Position numbers and translations under genes: made by a program. The notes under the pieces were generated by a model. It saw nothing but the letters and a program-made list of their open reading frames with translations. It was not told where the DNA came from and ran no database searches. From an uncultured Acidobacteriota bacterium (GTDB taxonomy: Bacteria; Acidobacteriota; Thermoanaerobaculia; Gp7-AA8), in contig CAMPKJ010000243.1 in NCBI GenBank assembly GCA_946887105.1, positions 1-7,396 on the forward strand: a stretch of 7,396 nucleotides of DNA. The letters run 5' to 3'. Position 1 is the first letter of the stretch. Every line of letters begins with the position of its first letter. Positions 1 through 5,783 of the stretch are shown piece by piece.

Positions 1-57
1 CATGCATGGTGCCGCCCGTCCGCCAGGTCCCTCCACTCACGCTCGGGATGACATCCG
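1..57. other. Short non-coding left edge
   Basis: This stretch lies downstream of the stop codon of the minus-strand lipoprotein gene. I see no ribosome binding site, no convincing coding frame and no hairpin followed by a T-run that would mark a terminator. The self-complementary CATGCATG at the very start is too short to mean anything. A neighbouring gene may end just outside the window. Confidence 0.4.
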
Positions 58-600
58 TTACCGCGACATGAGGATCAGCGTGCGATCGACGACCTGCGAG
101 GTCGTCACATCGAAGTACGGCCGCGAGATCGTCACGCGCGGGCGGTTCGGCCGCGGGGCGATCTCGGCCGCGCGGTATGTGCCGACGGCTTTCGTCACGT
201 CCGTGGCGAGGTTCATCTGCTTGATCAGTCCCTCGATCGCCTTGATGTCCGCCGCGAAATCGCCCGCGCGGTAATACGCCGGCGGCTTGGCGGCGCTGAG
301 CGTGTTGTTGATGTCGGCGGCGATCTCCTGGTATCCGTACTGCGTCGCGTAGTACTGCGCGACCTGCTCGAGCGGCGCATCGGTGTCGTACACGGCGGTG
401 GGCGGCGGTTCCTGCGACGGGTCGATCACCCGGTGCGCCGACTTGATGTTCTCGGTCAGTTGTCCCATGTAGCGGGAGCCGGGGTAGACCACGAAGCTGA
501 ACGCCTCCGGCTCGGCATACTCCTCCTCGCCGCTGCACGCGACGAACACGGCGGTCAGCACCAGGAGCATGGAAAGCAACGTATTGCGATGGTTCGACAA
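58..600 (-). CDS. Putative lipoprotein of unknown function
   Basis: This encodes a 180-residue protein that I do not recognise. I chose the TTG at 600-598 as start because GGAGGA (610-605) sits just upstream at good spacing, and because it puts a compact signal peptide at the N-terminus. The frame stays open upstream to 675, but that would add 25 residues ahead of the signal. Residues 1-22 have a short polar/basic head, a hydrophobic core (MLLVLTAVFVAC) and a lipobox-like FVAC with Cys22 as the lipidation site; Phe at -3 is not the usual Leu. An acidic stretch (SGEEEYAEPEA) follows, as in many exported lipoproteins. The mature part contains a YPGSRY element (39-44) and VYDTDAPLEQVAQYYATQYG (70-89), a helix-like segment resembling small envelope-protein domains. 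The gene diverges from nuoB, and nothing shows that the two work together. That it is a real gene with a lipoprotein signal is fairly sure; its function is unknown. Confidence 0.8.
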   Translation of the reverse strand: MSNHRNTLLSMLLVLTAVFVACSGEEEYAEPEAFSFVVYPGSRYMGQLTENIKSAHRVIDPSQEPPPTAVYDTDAPLEQVAQYYATQYGYQEIAADINNTLSAAKPPAYYRAGDFAADIKAIEGLIKQMNLATDVTKAVGTYRAAEIAPRPNRPRVTISRPYFDVTTSQVVDRTLILMSR

Positions 601-604
601 GAGT

Positions 605-610
605 TCCTCC
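605..610 (-). promoter_or_regulatory. Strong Shine-Dalgarno site deciding a TTG start
   Basis: Read on the minus strand, GGAGGA is followed by ACTC and then TTG. It is the best ribosome binding site in the window and sets the lipoprotein start at 600 rather than at upstream in-frame ATG or GTG codons. Confidence 0.75.
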
Positions 611-631
611 AGGAAAACGATTCGGGCGCGC

Positions 632-637
632 ATTATA
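632..637 (-). promoter_or_regulatory. -10 box (TATAAT) for the lipoprotein gene
   Basis: The minus strand reads a perfect TATAAT here. Transcription would begin near 625 and give a leader of about 25 nt that contains the GGAGGA site. No good -35 hexamer lies at 16-18 bp; TTGCCG occurs only at 21 bp spacing. The promoter may therefore be weak or need an activator. The placement relative to the start codon is what one expects of a real promoter. Confidence 0.55.
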
Positions 638-703
638 CGGAGCGCGGGTCGGAACCGTCGGCAACCTTCTCGCATCCCCCTCGCCGCGGGGCATTTCTCT
701 CGC

Positions 704-732
704 TTGTGAAAAGTTTCTCTAGTCCATAGAAT
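704..732 (+). promoter_or_regulatory. Sigma-70-type promoter for the nuoB operon
   Basis: TTGTGA (704-709) and TAGAAT (727-732) are separated by exactly 17 bp, matching four and five of six consensus positions. The predicted transcription start is near 739, about 20 nt before the nuoB ATG. The element lies in an AT-richer patch of otherwise GC-rich DNA. Together with the minus-strand TATAAT at 632-637 it makes 601-759 a divergent control region. I saw no clear operator palindrome between the two. Confidence 0.6.
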
Positions 733-759
733 CCCGCCGCCTGCGGATTGTGCTTACCT

Positions 760-1344
760 ATGTCAGTTCAGAAAATCGATAGTCCCGACACGATCATCCC
801 GCGCAAACCCGGCGTCGCCCCCGGCGAAGGTCCGGAAAAGGGACTGATCACGCTCCCCGGGGAGTCCGAGCGCGAGCTCGAAGGCCTCGGCGGTGCCTCC
901 TACGTCACCACCAAGCTCGACCAGGTGGTGAACTGGGCCCGCGGCAACTCGCTCTGGCCGCTCCCGTTCGGCACGGCCTGCTGCGCCATCGAGTTCATGT
1001 CGATGGTGTCGTCGCACTACGACATCTCCCGCTTCGGCGCCGAGGTGGTGCGCTTCTCGCCGCGGCAGGCGGATCTGATGATCGTGGCCGGCACCATCGT
1101 CGACAAGATCGCGCCGGTCCTCAAGAAGATCTACGACCAGATGCCGGAGCCGAAGTACGTGATCGCCATGGGCGCCTGCGCGACGTCGGGCGGCTTCTAT
1201 CGCGCCTATCACGTCGTGCAGGGCATCGACGAGATCGTGCCGGTGGACATGTGGGTGCCGGGTTGTCCCCCGACTCCCGACGGACTGATGTACGCGATCC
1301 TCAAGCTGAAAGAGAAGATCGAGCGCGGGGAGATTCGGCGCTGA
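760..1344 (+). CDS. nuoB: NADH-quinone oxidoreductase subunit B (NuoB)
   Basis: NuoB is the complex I subunit that holds cluster N2, the last iron-sulfur centre before quinone, in the peripheral arm on the cytoplasmic face. The 194-residue protein has all four N2 ligands: adjacent cysteines in [11 protein letters not shown] (Cys74, Cys75), [10 protein letters not shown] (Cys140) and VPGCPPTP (Cys169). The first 45 or so residues are a Pro/Gly-rich, charged extension ahead of the conserved core; overall length is normal for the family. I chose ATG 760; an in-frame TTG at 748 would add only four residues. No clear Shine-Dalgarno site precedes it, and the leader predicted from the promoter at 704-732 is only about 20 nt. 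It is the first gene of the unit, where nuoA would often stand, and nuoCD follows after 25 nt. The family assignment is very secure. Confidence 0.97.
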   Translation: MSVQKIDSPDTIIPRKPGVAPGEGPEKGLITLPGESERELEGLGGASYVTTKLDQVVNWARGNSLWPLPFGTACCAIEFMSMVSSHYDISRFGAEVVRFSPRQADLMIVAGTIVDKIAPVLKKIYDQMPEPKYVIAMGACATSGGFYRAYHVVQGIDEIVPVDMWVPGCPPTPDGLMYAILKLKEKIERGEIRR

Positions 1345-1369
1345 ACCGGTCAGGTTCACGTCAAACACG

Positions 1370-3166
1370 ATGAGTACTCTCACAAAGCTGAGCGCCATCC
1401 CCTACACCGGCCCCGCGCCGACGAACCGCCAGCCCTACGTTCCCGCCGAGGCAGCGCTCACGGATGCGCGCGGCGCGGAGATCGCGGCAAAAATCGCCAA
1501 TCCCGCCATGACGCAGGAGAGCGGCCAGGACATGGCCACGTTTCTCGTCGAGCGCGCGCGCATCGTCGACGTCCTGCGCGCGCTGCACGATCATCCCGAG
1601 CTGCGCTTCACGTTGCCGCTCGACCTCTTCGGCGCCGATTATCCGAACCGTCCGCGCGACGCAGGCGGACGCTTCGACGTCATCTACCAGCTCTATTCGC
1701 TGCAGAACAACGAGCGCGTGCGCCTCAAAGTGCGCGCCGCCGAAGGCGAGAGCGTACCGACCAGCGTGGGCGTGTTCGAAGGCTACGACTGGTACGAGCG
1801 CGAAGTCTTCGACATGTTCGGCATCAAGTTCGACGGACATCCGAACCTGCGCCGCATCCTCACGCACGAGATGTTCGAAGGACACCCGCTGCGCAAGGAC
1901 TACGATCCCGCGCAACGCTGGCTGCTCACCGAGGCGGGGGTCTCGACCATTCAGCCGAAGATCGCGCCGGAGTTCGATCAGCCGGCCGAAGACTCCGACT
2001 ACGAGCGCGTGACGCTGAACCTCGGGCCGTCGCATCCGGCCACGCACGGAACGCTGCGCATCGTGGTCACGCTCGACGGCGAGAAGATCATCGGCGCCGA
2101 GAGCGAGATCGGCTACCTGCACCGCTGCTTCGAGAAGATGTCGGAGACGCACACCTACCAGCAGGTCATCCCGTTCACCGACCGCCTGAACTACTGCTCG
2201 GCGGTGATCAACAACGTCGGCTACTGCATGGCCGTCGAGAAGATGCTGGGCATCAAGGCGCCGGCGCGCGCCGATCACGTGCGGCTGATGCTCTCCGAGT
2301 TCTACCGGATCTCGGATCACATCATCTGCATCGGCACGAACCTGGTGGACATGGGCGCGCTGACGAACTTCTGGTACCTCTTTCAGCCGCGCGAAGAGAT
2401 CATCGCGCTGGCCGAGTCGTGCAGCGGCGCGCGTCTGCTGCCGAGCTACCTGCGCATCGGCGGACTGGCCATCGACGTCCCGTCCGACTTCCTCGCGAAC
2501 TCACAGCGCATCGTGAACATGCTCCCGCGCTTCATCGACGAGGTCGAGGCGCTGGTGATGAAGAACCGCATCTTCCGCGACCGCGTCGACGGCGTGGGCG
2601 TGATCTCGCAGGCGGACGCGATCAACTACGGATTCACGGGACCGTGCCTGCGCGCGACCGGCGTTCCGTTCGACGTCCGCAAAGCGTCCCCCTACCTCGG
2701 ATACGAAACCTATGACTGGGACGTGCCGATCGCCGAAGGCGGCGATACCTACGCGCGCTTCCTGGTGCGCTTCGAAGAGATGCGCCAGTCGCTGCGCATC
2801 CTGCAGCAGGCCATCGATCGCGGACTGCCCCCCGGTCCGGTGATGGTCGACAATCCGTACGTGGCCCTTCCTCCGAAAGAGAAGGTCTACAACGAGATGG
2901 AGTCGCTGATCTATCACTTCAAGCTGATCATGCACGGCATCCAGCCGCCGGTCGGCGAGACCTACTTCCAGGTCGAAGGCGGCAACGGCGAGGTCGGCTT
3001 CTATCTCGTCTCCGACGGCACCAAGCAGCCGTATCGCGTGCGCGCGCGGCCGCCCTGCTTCCCGATCTTCGAGGCCTTCTCGAAGATGATCACCGGCCAG
3101 ACCATCCCCGACGCGATCGCCGCACTCGGCTCGCTGAACATCATCGCCGGGGAACTGGATCACTAA
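1370..3166 (+). CDS. nuoCD: Fused NADH-quinone oxidoreductase subunit C/D (NuoCD)
   Basis: This single 598-residue chain carries both NuoC (about 1-190) and NuoD (about 208-598), as in the Escherichia coli fusion, and has about the same length. The NuoC part has the signature around 142-176, with YEREVFDMFGIKFDGHP followed by NLRRILT. The NuoD part opens with LNLGPSHPATHGTLR (216-230), whose His222 and His226 lie in the loop lining the quinone pocket. It continues through IGYLHRCFEK (247-256) and DGVGVISQADAINYGFTGP (407-425), and ends SLNIIAGELDH. The subunit helps form the quinone-reduction site beside NuoB. A linker rich in Pro, Asp and Glu (about 190-210) joins the halves with no frame break, so this is a true fusion. 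NuoD proteins usually end in GEVDR or close to it, so the terminal His instead of Arg is slightly unusual. nuoI begins 2 nt after the stop. Confidence 0.97.
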   Translation: MSTLTKLSAIPYTGPAPTNRQPYVPAEAALTDARGAEIAAKIANPAMTQESGQDMATFLVERARIVDVLRALHDHPELRFTLPLDLFGADYPNRPRDAGGRFDVIYQLYSLQNNERVRLKVRAAEGESVPTSVGVFEGYDWYEREVFDMFGIKFDGHPNLRRILTHEMFEGHPLRKDYDPAQRWLLTEAGVSTIQPKIAPEFDQPAEDSDYERVTLNLGPSHPATHGTLRIVVTLDGEKIIGAESEIGYLHRCFEKMSETHTYQQVIPFTDRLNYCSAVINNVGYCMAVEKMLGIKAPARADHVRLMLSEFYRISDHIICIGTNLVDMGALTNFWYLFQPREEIIALAESCSGARLLPSYLRIGGLAIDVPSDFLANSQRIVNMLPRFIDEVEALVMKNRIFRDRVDGVGVISQADAINYGFTGPCLRATGVPFDVRKASPYLGYETYDWDVPIAEGGDTYARFLVRFEEMRQSLRILQQAIDRGLPPGPVMVDNPYVALPPKEKVYNEMESLIYHFKLIMHGIQPPVGETYFQVEGGNGEVGFYLVSDGTKQPYRVRARPPCFPIFEAFSKMITGQTIPDAIAALGSLNIIAGELDH

Positions 3167-3168
3167 CC

Positions 3169-3816
3169 ATGACCACCACTACCAGAGTCTCGCCCGGAGT
3201 CGTGAAAGTCGAACGGCACACGTTGTCGCTCGCCGAGCGCACCTATCTGCCGCAGGTCGTGGGCGGGATGGTGCGCACGCTCAAGCATCTGCTCAAAAAT
3301 CTGTTCGGCATCACCAAGCTGCCGACCATTCAGTATCCCGAGGTCAAGCGCGTCTACTCGGAGCGCTTCCGCGGGCGGCACATCCTCACCACGCGCGAGG
3401 ACGGCACCACGCGCTGCGTGGCGTGCTACATGTGCTCGACCGCGTGTCCGGCGGAGTGCATCACCATCGAGGCGGGCGAAGACCAGCGCACGCGCGAGAA
3501 GTTCCCGGTGCGCTACGACATCGATCTGCTGCGCTGCGTGTTCTGCGGCTACTGCGTCGATGCCTGTCCCGAGGATGCGATCTACATGACCCGCGACTAC
3601 GAGATGGCCATCGACACGCGCGCGCGCGCCGTGGTCGGCCTGCGCGACCTGGTCGTGCCGCCCGATTTCCCGGTCGGTCCGATGGGTTGGCGTCCGTACT
3701 ACGGCGCCATCCAGAAGCGCGGCACCGCGGGCGGAACCGGCGTCGGCCAGCCGCTGCGCGAGGCACCGTACGAAGATCAGGACCCGCCGAATCCGGACGT
3801 TTACCGGGGCGCTTGA
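3169..3816 (+). CDS. nuoI: NADH-quinone oxidoreductase subunit I (NuoI)
   Basis: NuoI is the ferredoxin-like subunit that relays electrons through clusters N6a and N6b to N2. Both [4Fe-4S] motifs are intact in the 215-residue protein: CVACYMCSTACP (Cys83, 86, 89, 93) and CVFCGYCVDACP (Cys123, 126, 129, 133). Before them lies the usual amphipathic N-terminal region (MVRTLKHLLKNLFG, 34-47) that lies along the membrane. The C-terminal tail after about residue 180 is rich in Gly, Pro and Asp and is probably flexible. The ATG sits 2 nt after the nuoCD stop with no good ribosome binding site, which suggests translational coupling. In most complete nuo operons nuoH lies between nuoD and nuoI; here it is absent. 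The gene ends at the edge of the large inverted repeat, the first base pairs of which overlap its stop codon. Confidence 0.96.
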   Translation: MTTTTRVSPGVVKVERHTLSLAERTYLPQVVGGMVRTLKHLLKNLFGITKLPTIQYPEVKRVYSERFRGRHILTTREDGTTRCVACYMCSTACPAECITIEAGEDQRTREKFPVRYDIDLLRCVFCGYCVDACPEDAIYMTRDYEMAIDTRARAVVGLRDLVVPPDFPVGPMGWRPYYGAIQKRGTAGGTGVGQPLREAPYEDQDPPNPDVYRGA

Positions 3817-3908
3817 GGAAGTCGCAAGGTCGCAAAGTCGCAAAGTCTCAAAGAAGTCGCCGCCGCGTCCTTTGCGACTTTGAGACTTTGCGACTTTGAG
3901 ACCTCCCC
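3815..3908. repeat. Large inverted repeat made of tandem 8-bp units
   Basis: Two 39-nt arms (3815-3853 and 3870-3908) are complementary at 33 of 39 positions around a 16-nt loop; one of the six mismatches would be a G-U pair in RNA. Each arm is a run of four 8-bp units. The left arm reads AAGTCGCA, AGGTCGCA, AAGTCGCA, AAGTCTCA (3819-3850) plus a partial AAG. The right arm, read on the minus strand, has AGGTCTCA, AAGTCGCA, AAGTCTCA, AAGTCGCA (3904-3873) plus AAG. The loop restarts with another AAGTCGC. In RNA it would form a long hairpin directly after nuoI. No T-run follows (the next bases are GTCGGG), so it is not a classical intrinsic terminator. It could protect the mRNA 3' end, act as an atypical terminator, or be a dispersed intergenic repeat. 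Confidence 0.85.
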
Positions 3909-3914
3909 GTCGGG

Positions 3915-3920
3915 TATCAT
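3915..3920 (+). promoter_or_regulatory. Possible -10 box before the ferritin-like gene
   Basis: TATCAT matches five of six -10 positions and would start transcription about 9 nt before the ATG, giving a very short leader. No convincing -35 box is visible, and the upstream DNA is the repeat arm. Read-through from nuoI is an alternative. Confidence 0.25.
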
Positions 3921-3935
3921 CCTCGCGGGTTCCCC

Positions 3936-4397
3936 ATGAAACCGCTCGAGACAAATATCGAAGAAGTGCTTCGACAGGCCATCCTGTCCGAAGTCGAAAC
4001 GCGCGTGTACTACCAGAAGCTGGCCGAGCGCGCCGCCACAGCGGAAGTGCGGAAGCGGCTCCTGCAGCTCTCCGATCTCGAGCTCGTGCATCGTGCCAAG
4101 CTGGAGCGTAAGTACCGCGACATGCTCGGCGTACCGCCTCCCGATCCCGGTCCGGTGAACATCGACCTGCCGCCGGACATCGTGAATCTGGACATGAGCC
4201 GCGCGCTCAAATACGCGCTGGAGCGCGAGCGCGATTCGGAGAGCCACTTCCGCTTCCTGGCCGAGCGCGTACCGCCGACGACCGAGCTGGGGAAGCTGTT
4301 CGTCGAGCTCGCCGAGACCGAGTGGAAGCACAAGACCGATCTGCAGGCCGAGTACGATGCGTCGTCCCCGCCGGATCGCTTCCTGCTCGACATGTGA
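3936..4397 (+). CDS. Ferritin-like / rubrerythrin-type diiron protein
   Basis: The 153-residue, mostly helical protein has the four-helix ferritin-like pattern with two E + ExxH half-sites. Glu19 lies in AILSEVETRVYYQKLAE (helix 1), and Glu49-x-x-His52 in helix 2. Glu98 lies in ALERERDSESHF (helix 3), and Glu129-x-x-His132 in AETEWKHKTDL (helix 4). These are the six usual ligands of a carboxylate-bridged diiron site; the extra helix-3 glutamate of classical rubrerythrin is replaced by Ser101. No rubredoxin CxxC domain is present, so it is the short erythrin/COG1633-like form. A Pro-rich loop (about 66-80) separates the helix pairs. Relatives act in peroxide reduction or iron handling, but the exact reaction cannot be read here. 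The ATG is preceded by no clear Shine-Dalgarno site. It lies between nuoI and a cysteine desulfurase, but the repeats and stem-loop around it suggest its own transcript. The fold is confident; the function is not. Confidence 0.87.
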   Translation: MKPLETNIEEVLRQAILSEVETRVYYQKLAERAATAEVRKRLLQLSDLELVHRAKLERKYRDMLGVPPPDPGPVNIDLPPDIVNLDMSRALKYALERERDSESHFRFLAERVPPTTELGKLFVELAETEWKHKTDLQAEYDASSPPDRFLLDM

Positions 4398-4435
4398 GGA
4401 CGCTGGAAAGCGGCGGCACCAAGGTGCCACCAAAC

Positions 4436-4479
4436 GAGATCAGGCGGGCGACGTATCGAAACGCCGCCCGCCTGAGCTC
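4436..4479 (+). terminator. GC-rich stem-loop, possible terminator
   Basis: GAGATCAGGCGGGCG (4436-4450) pairs with CGCCCGCCTGAGCTC (4465-4479) at 14 of 15 positions around a 14-nt loop. It stands 39 nt after the stop of the ferritin-like gene and is followed by TCTCTCA, which is pyrimidine-rich but not a true T-run. A weak or Rho-assisted terminator, or an mRNA-stabilising hairpin, is the likely role. Confidence 0.5.
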
Positions 4480-4571
4480 TCTCTCATACAACACGCTACC
4501 GGTTCTCGATACGGCGCGCTCTGTACAGGAGTCATGGTAGGCACTCACGGTCACGCGCCCGTTCACTTCAA

Positions 4572-4606
4572 TATAAAAAATGAGTGAGATGCGAAAATCA
4601 CCTCAT
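4572..4606 (+). promoter_or_regulatory. AT-rich promoter-like patch with overlapping inverted repeat
   Basis: TATAAA (4572-4577) could be a -10 box; no good -35 hexamer is seen at 16-18 bp. Just downstream, ATGAGTGA (4580-4587) and TCACCTCAT (4598-4606) form an inverted repeat with one bulged base and a 10-nt spacer. It would lie over the transcription start, where a repressor operator could sit. Rrf2-type regulators such as IscR often control desulfurase genes, but I cannot match this to a known site. Confidence 0.25.
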
Positions 4607-4658
4607 CAAGACGTGACGGGCGCGCAATCGAAGCGTCATCGAACCGCAAAAGGAAGCC

Positions 4659-5783
4659 ATGCTGATTTATCTCGATAACAACGCCACCACCCGCGTCGCC
4701 GACGAAGTCATCGCGGCGATGACTCCCTACTACCGCGAGCATTTCGGCAACGCGCACGCGATCCACTCCCTCGGCCGCCGCTCGCACGACGCCATCGAAG
4801 AGGCGCGCGCGGAGCTGGCGCTCCTGCTCGGCTGCGATGCGACTGAGGTGATCTTCACGAGCTGCGGGACCGAGGGCAATGCGCTGGTCATCCGCGGACT
4901 GACGGACCAGCGTCCGGACCGGCGCAAGGTGGTCACGACCTCCGTCGAGCATCCGTCCGTGCTCACTCTCCTTCGTGCCCTCGAACGCGCCGGAGTGATC
5001 GAGCTCGAGGTGGTGCCGGTGGACAGCGAAGGCGCCATCGACCTCGACGCGATGCGCGCCGCGATCGATGACCGCACGCTGCTCGTGACGGTGATGCTCG
5101 CCCAGAACGAGACCGGCGTGCTGCATCCGATCGCGGAGATCGCCAACCTCGCGCATGCGCGCGGCGCGCTCGTGCACGTCGATGCGGTGCAGGCGGCTGG
5201 GAAGGTGCCGCTCGCGCAGGACGAGCTCGGCGCGGATTTCATGACCATCTCCGGCCACAAGTTTCACGCGCCGAAAGGCGTCGGCGCGCTGACGATGCGC
5301 AAGGGTCTGGCGCTGCAACCGCTCTGGTACGGCGGCGGTCAGGAGCTCGGCCTGCGCTCCGGCACCGAGCCTGTGCCGTCGATCGTGGGATTGGCCGCCG
5401 CCTCGCGGCTCGCGCGAGCGGCTCTCGCATCGCAGGATCGCGTGCGCGCACTCCGCGACCGTCTCGAGTCCGCGATCCTCACGCGCGTCGCCGAAACCTC
5501 GGTCAACGGCGGCAGCCAGCCGCGGCTCGGCAATACGGCCAACGTCTCGTTTCACGGCTCCGCGGCCGATGCGATCGTGCGCGCGCTCGACGCGGAAGGC
5601 GTGTGCGTCTCCGCGGGCGCCGCATGTCACTCCGGCAAGGTCGAGCCGAGCGGCACGATGAAGGCCATGGGCAAGCCGCTGCACGAGGCGATGGGTGCGG
5701 TGCGCTTCTCACTCTCGCGCTACACGTCCGCGGAAGAGATCGAGCGGACTGCGGACATCGTCGCGTCCGTGGTGCGGCGTTAG
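4659..5783 (+). CDS. Cysteine desulfurase, NifS/IscS family (group I)
   Basis: This PLP enzyme converts L-cysteine to alanine and a protein persulfide, which supplies sulfur for iron-sulfur clusters and tRNA thiolation in the cytoplasm. The 374 residues are a usual length for bacterial NifS/IscS relatives. Visible features in order are YLDNNATT (4-11), the cofactor-stacking His98 (SVEHPS), Asn150 in AQNETG, and Asp175/Gln178 in HVDAVQAAGK. Next come Lys201 in SGHKFHAPKG, which forms the PLP Schiff base, and GLRSGTEP (231-238). The catalytic Cys323 lies in AGAACHSGKVEPS, the flexible-loop cysteine that carries the persulfide. The long loop and RSGTE mark group I rather than SufS. The start is well supported: AAAGGA lies 5-6 nt before ATG 4659. 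No iscU, iscA or iscR gene is adjacent in the window, so nifS or iscS cannot be assigned. The stop overlaps the convergent gene by 4 bp. Confidence 0.94.
   Translation: MLIYLDNNATTRVADEVIAAMTPYYREHFGNAHAIHSLGRRSHDAIEEARAELALLLGCDATEVIFTSCGTEGNALVIRGLTDQRPDRRKVVTTSVEHPSVLTLLRALERAGVIELEVVPVDSEGAIDLDAMRAAIDDRTLLVTVMLAQNETGVLHPIAEIANLAHARGALVHVDAVQAAGKVPLAQDELGADFMTISGHKFHAPKGVGALTMRKGLALQPLWYGGGQELGLRSGTEPVPSIVGLAAASRLARAALASQDRVRALRDRLESAILTRVAETSVNGGSQPRLGNTANVSFHGSAADAIVRALDAEGVCVSAGAACHSGKVEPSGTMKAMGKPLHEAMGAVRFSLSRYTSAEEIERTADIVASVVRR

Larger units (their letters stand above)
4398..4658. other. Intergenic control region before the desulfurase
   Basis: This stretch of about 260 nt has no convincing gene. 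From left to right it contains a short palindrome GGCACCAAGGTGCC (4415-4428) and the strong GC stem-loop at 4436-4479. After these come a possible 17-codon frame (4534-4587), an AT-rich patch (4569-4581) with a TATAAA-like box, and an imperfect inverted repeat at 4580-4606. The ribosome binding site AAAGGA lies just before the desulfurase start. The base composition drops visibly in AT-rich 4561-4610, which fits a promoter region. Confidence 0.5.

Noticed and set aside
1..8. Palindrome CATGCATG
   Set aside because: Too short to be meaningful and at the window edge.
763..1398. A 211-codon minus-strand frame opposite nuoB
   Set aside because: It is a shadow of nuoB with no motif and no ribosome binding site.
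1361..2320. A 319-codon open frame on the minus strand, opposite nuoCD
   Set aside because: It is antisense to an unmistakable nuoCD gene, its protein is a low-complexity mix of Arg, Ala, His, Val and Asp, and it matches no family. Long antisense frames are expected in GC-rich genes.
3615..3630. CG dinucleotide run in nuoI
   Set aside because: It encodes TRARA in frame and is simply GC-rich codon use.
3815..3908. Short CRISPR array
   Set aside because: The repeated unit is 8 bp with no spacers between copies and opposite orientation in the two halves, unlike any CRISPR array.
3815..3908. Classical intrinsic terminator for nuoI
   Set aside because: No T-run follows the stem on the plus strand; the next bases are GC-rich, so I call it a repeat rather than a terminator.
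3163..4433. Minus-strand frames running through nuoI, the inverted repeat and the ferritin-like gene
   Set aside because: They stay open across the 8-bp repeat because the repeat lacks stop codons in that phase, but their proteins overlap two well-supported plus-strand genes and show no domain.
4452..4513. CGTATCGA in the loop of the stem at 4436-4479 and its complement TCGATACG at 4506-4513, as a pseudoknot or antiterminator
   Set aside because: An 8-bp match in a region of this size is roughly what chance gives, and there is no second structure to make a switch.
4563..5684. A 373-codon open frame on the minus strand, opposite the cysteine desulfurase
   Set aside because: It lies over a gene with all catalytic residues intact; its composition is Arg/Ala/His-rich as in a codon-position shadow.
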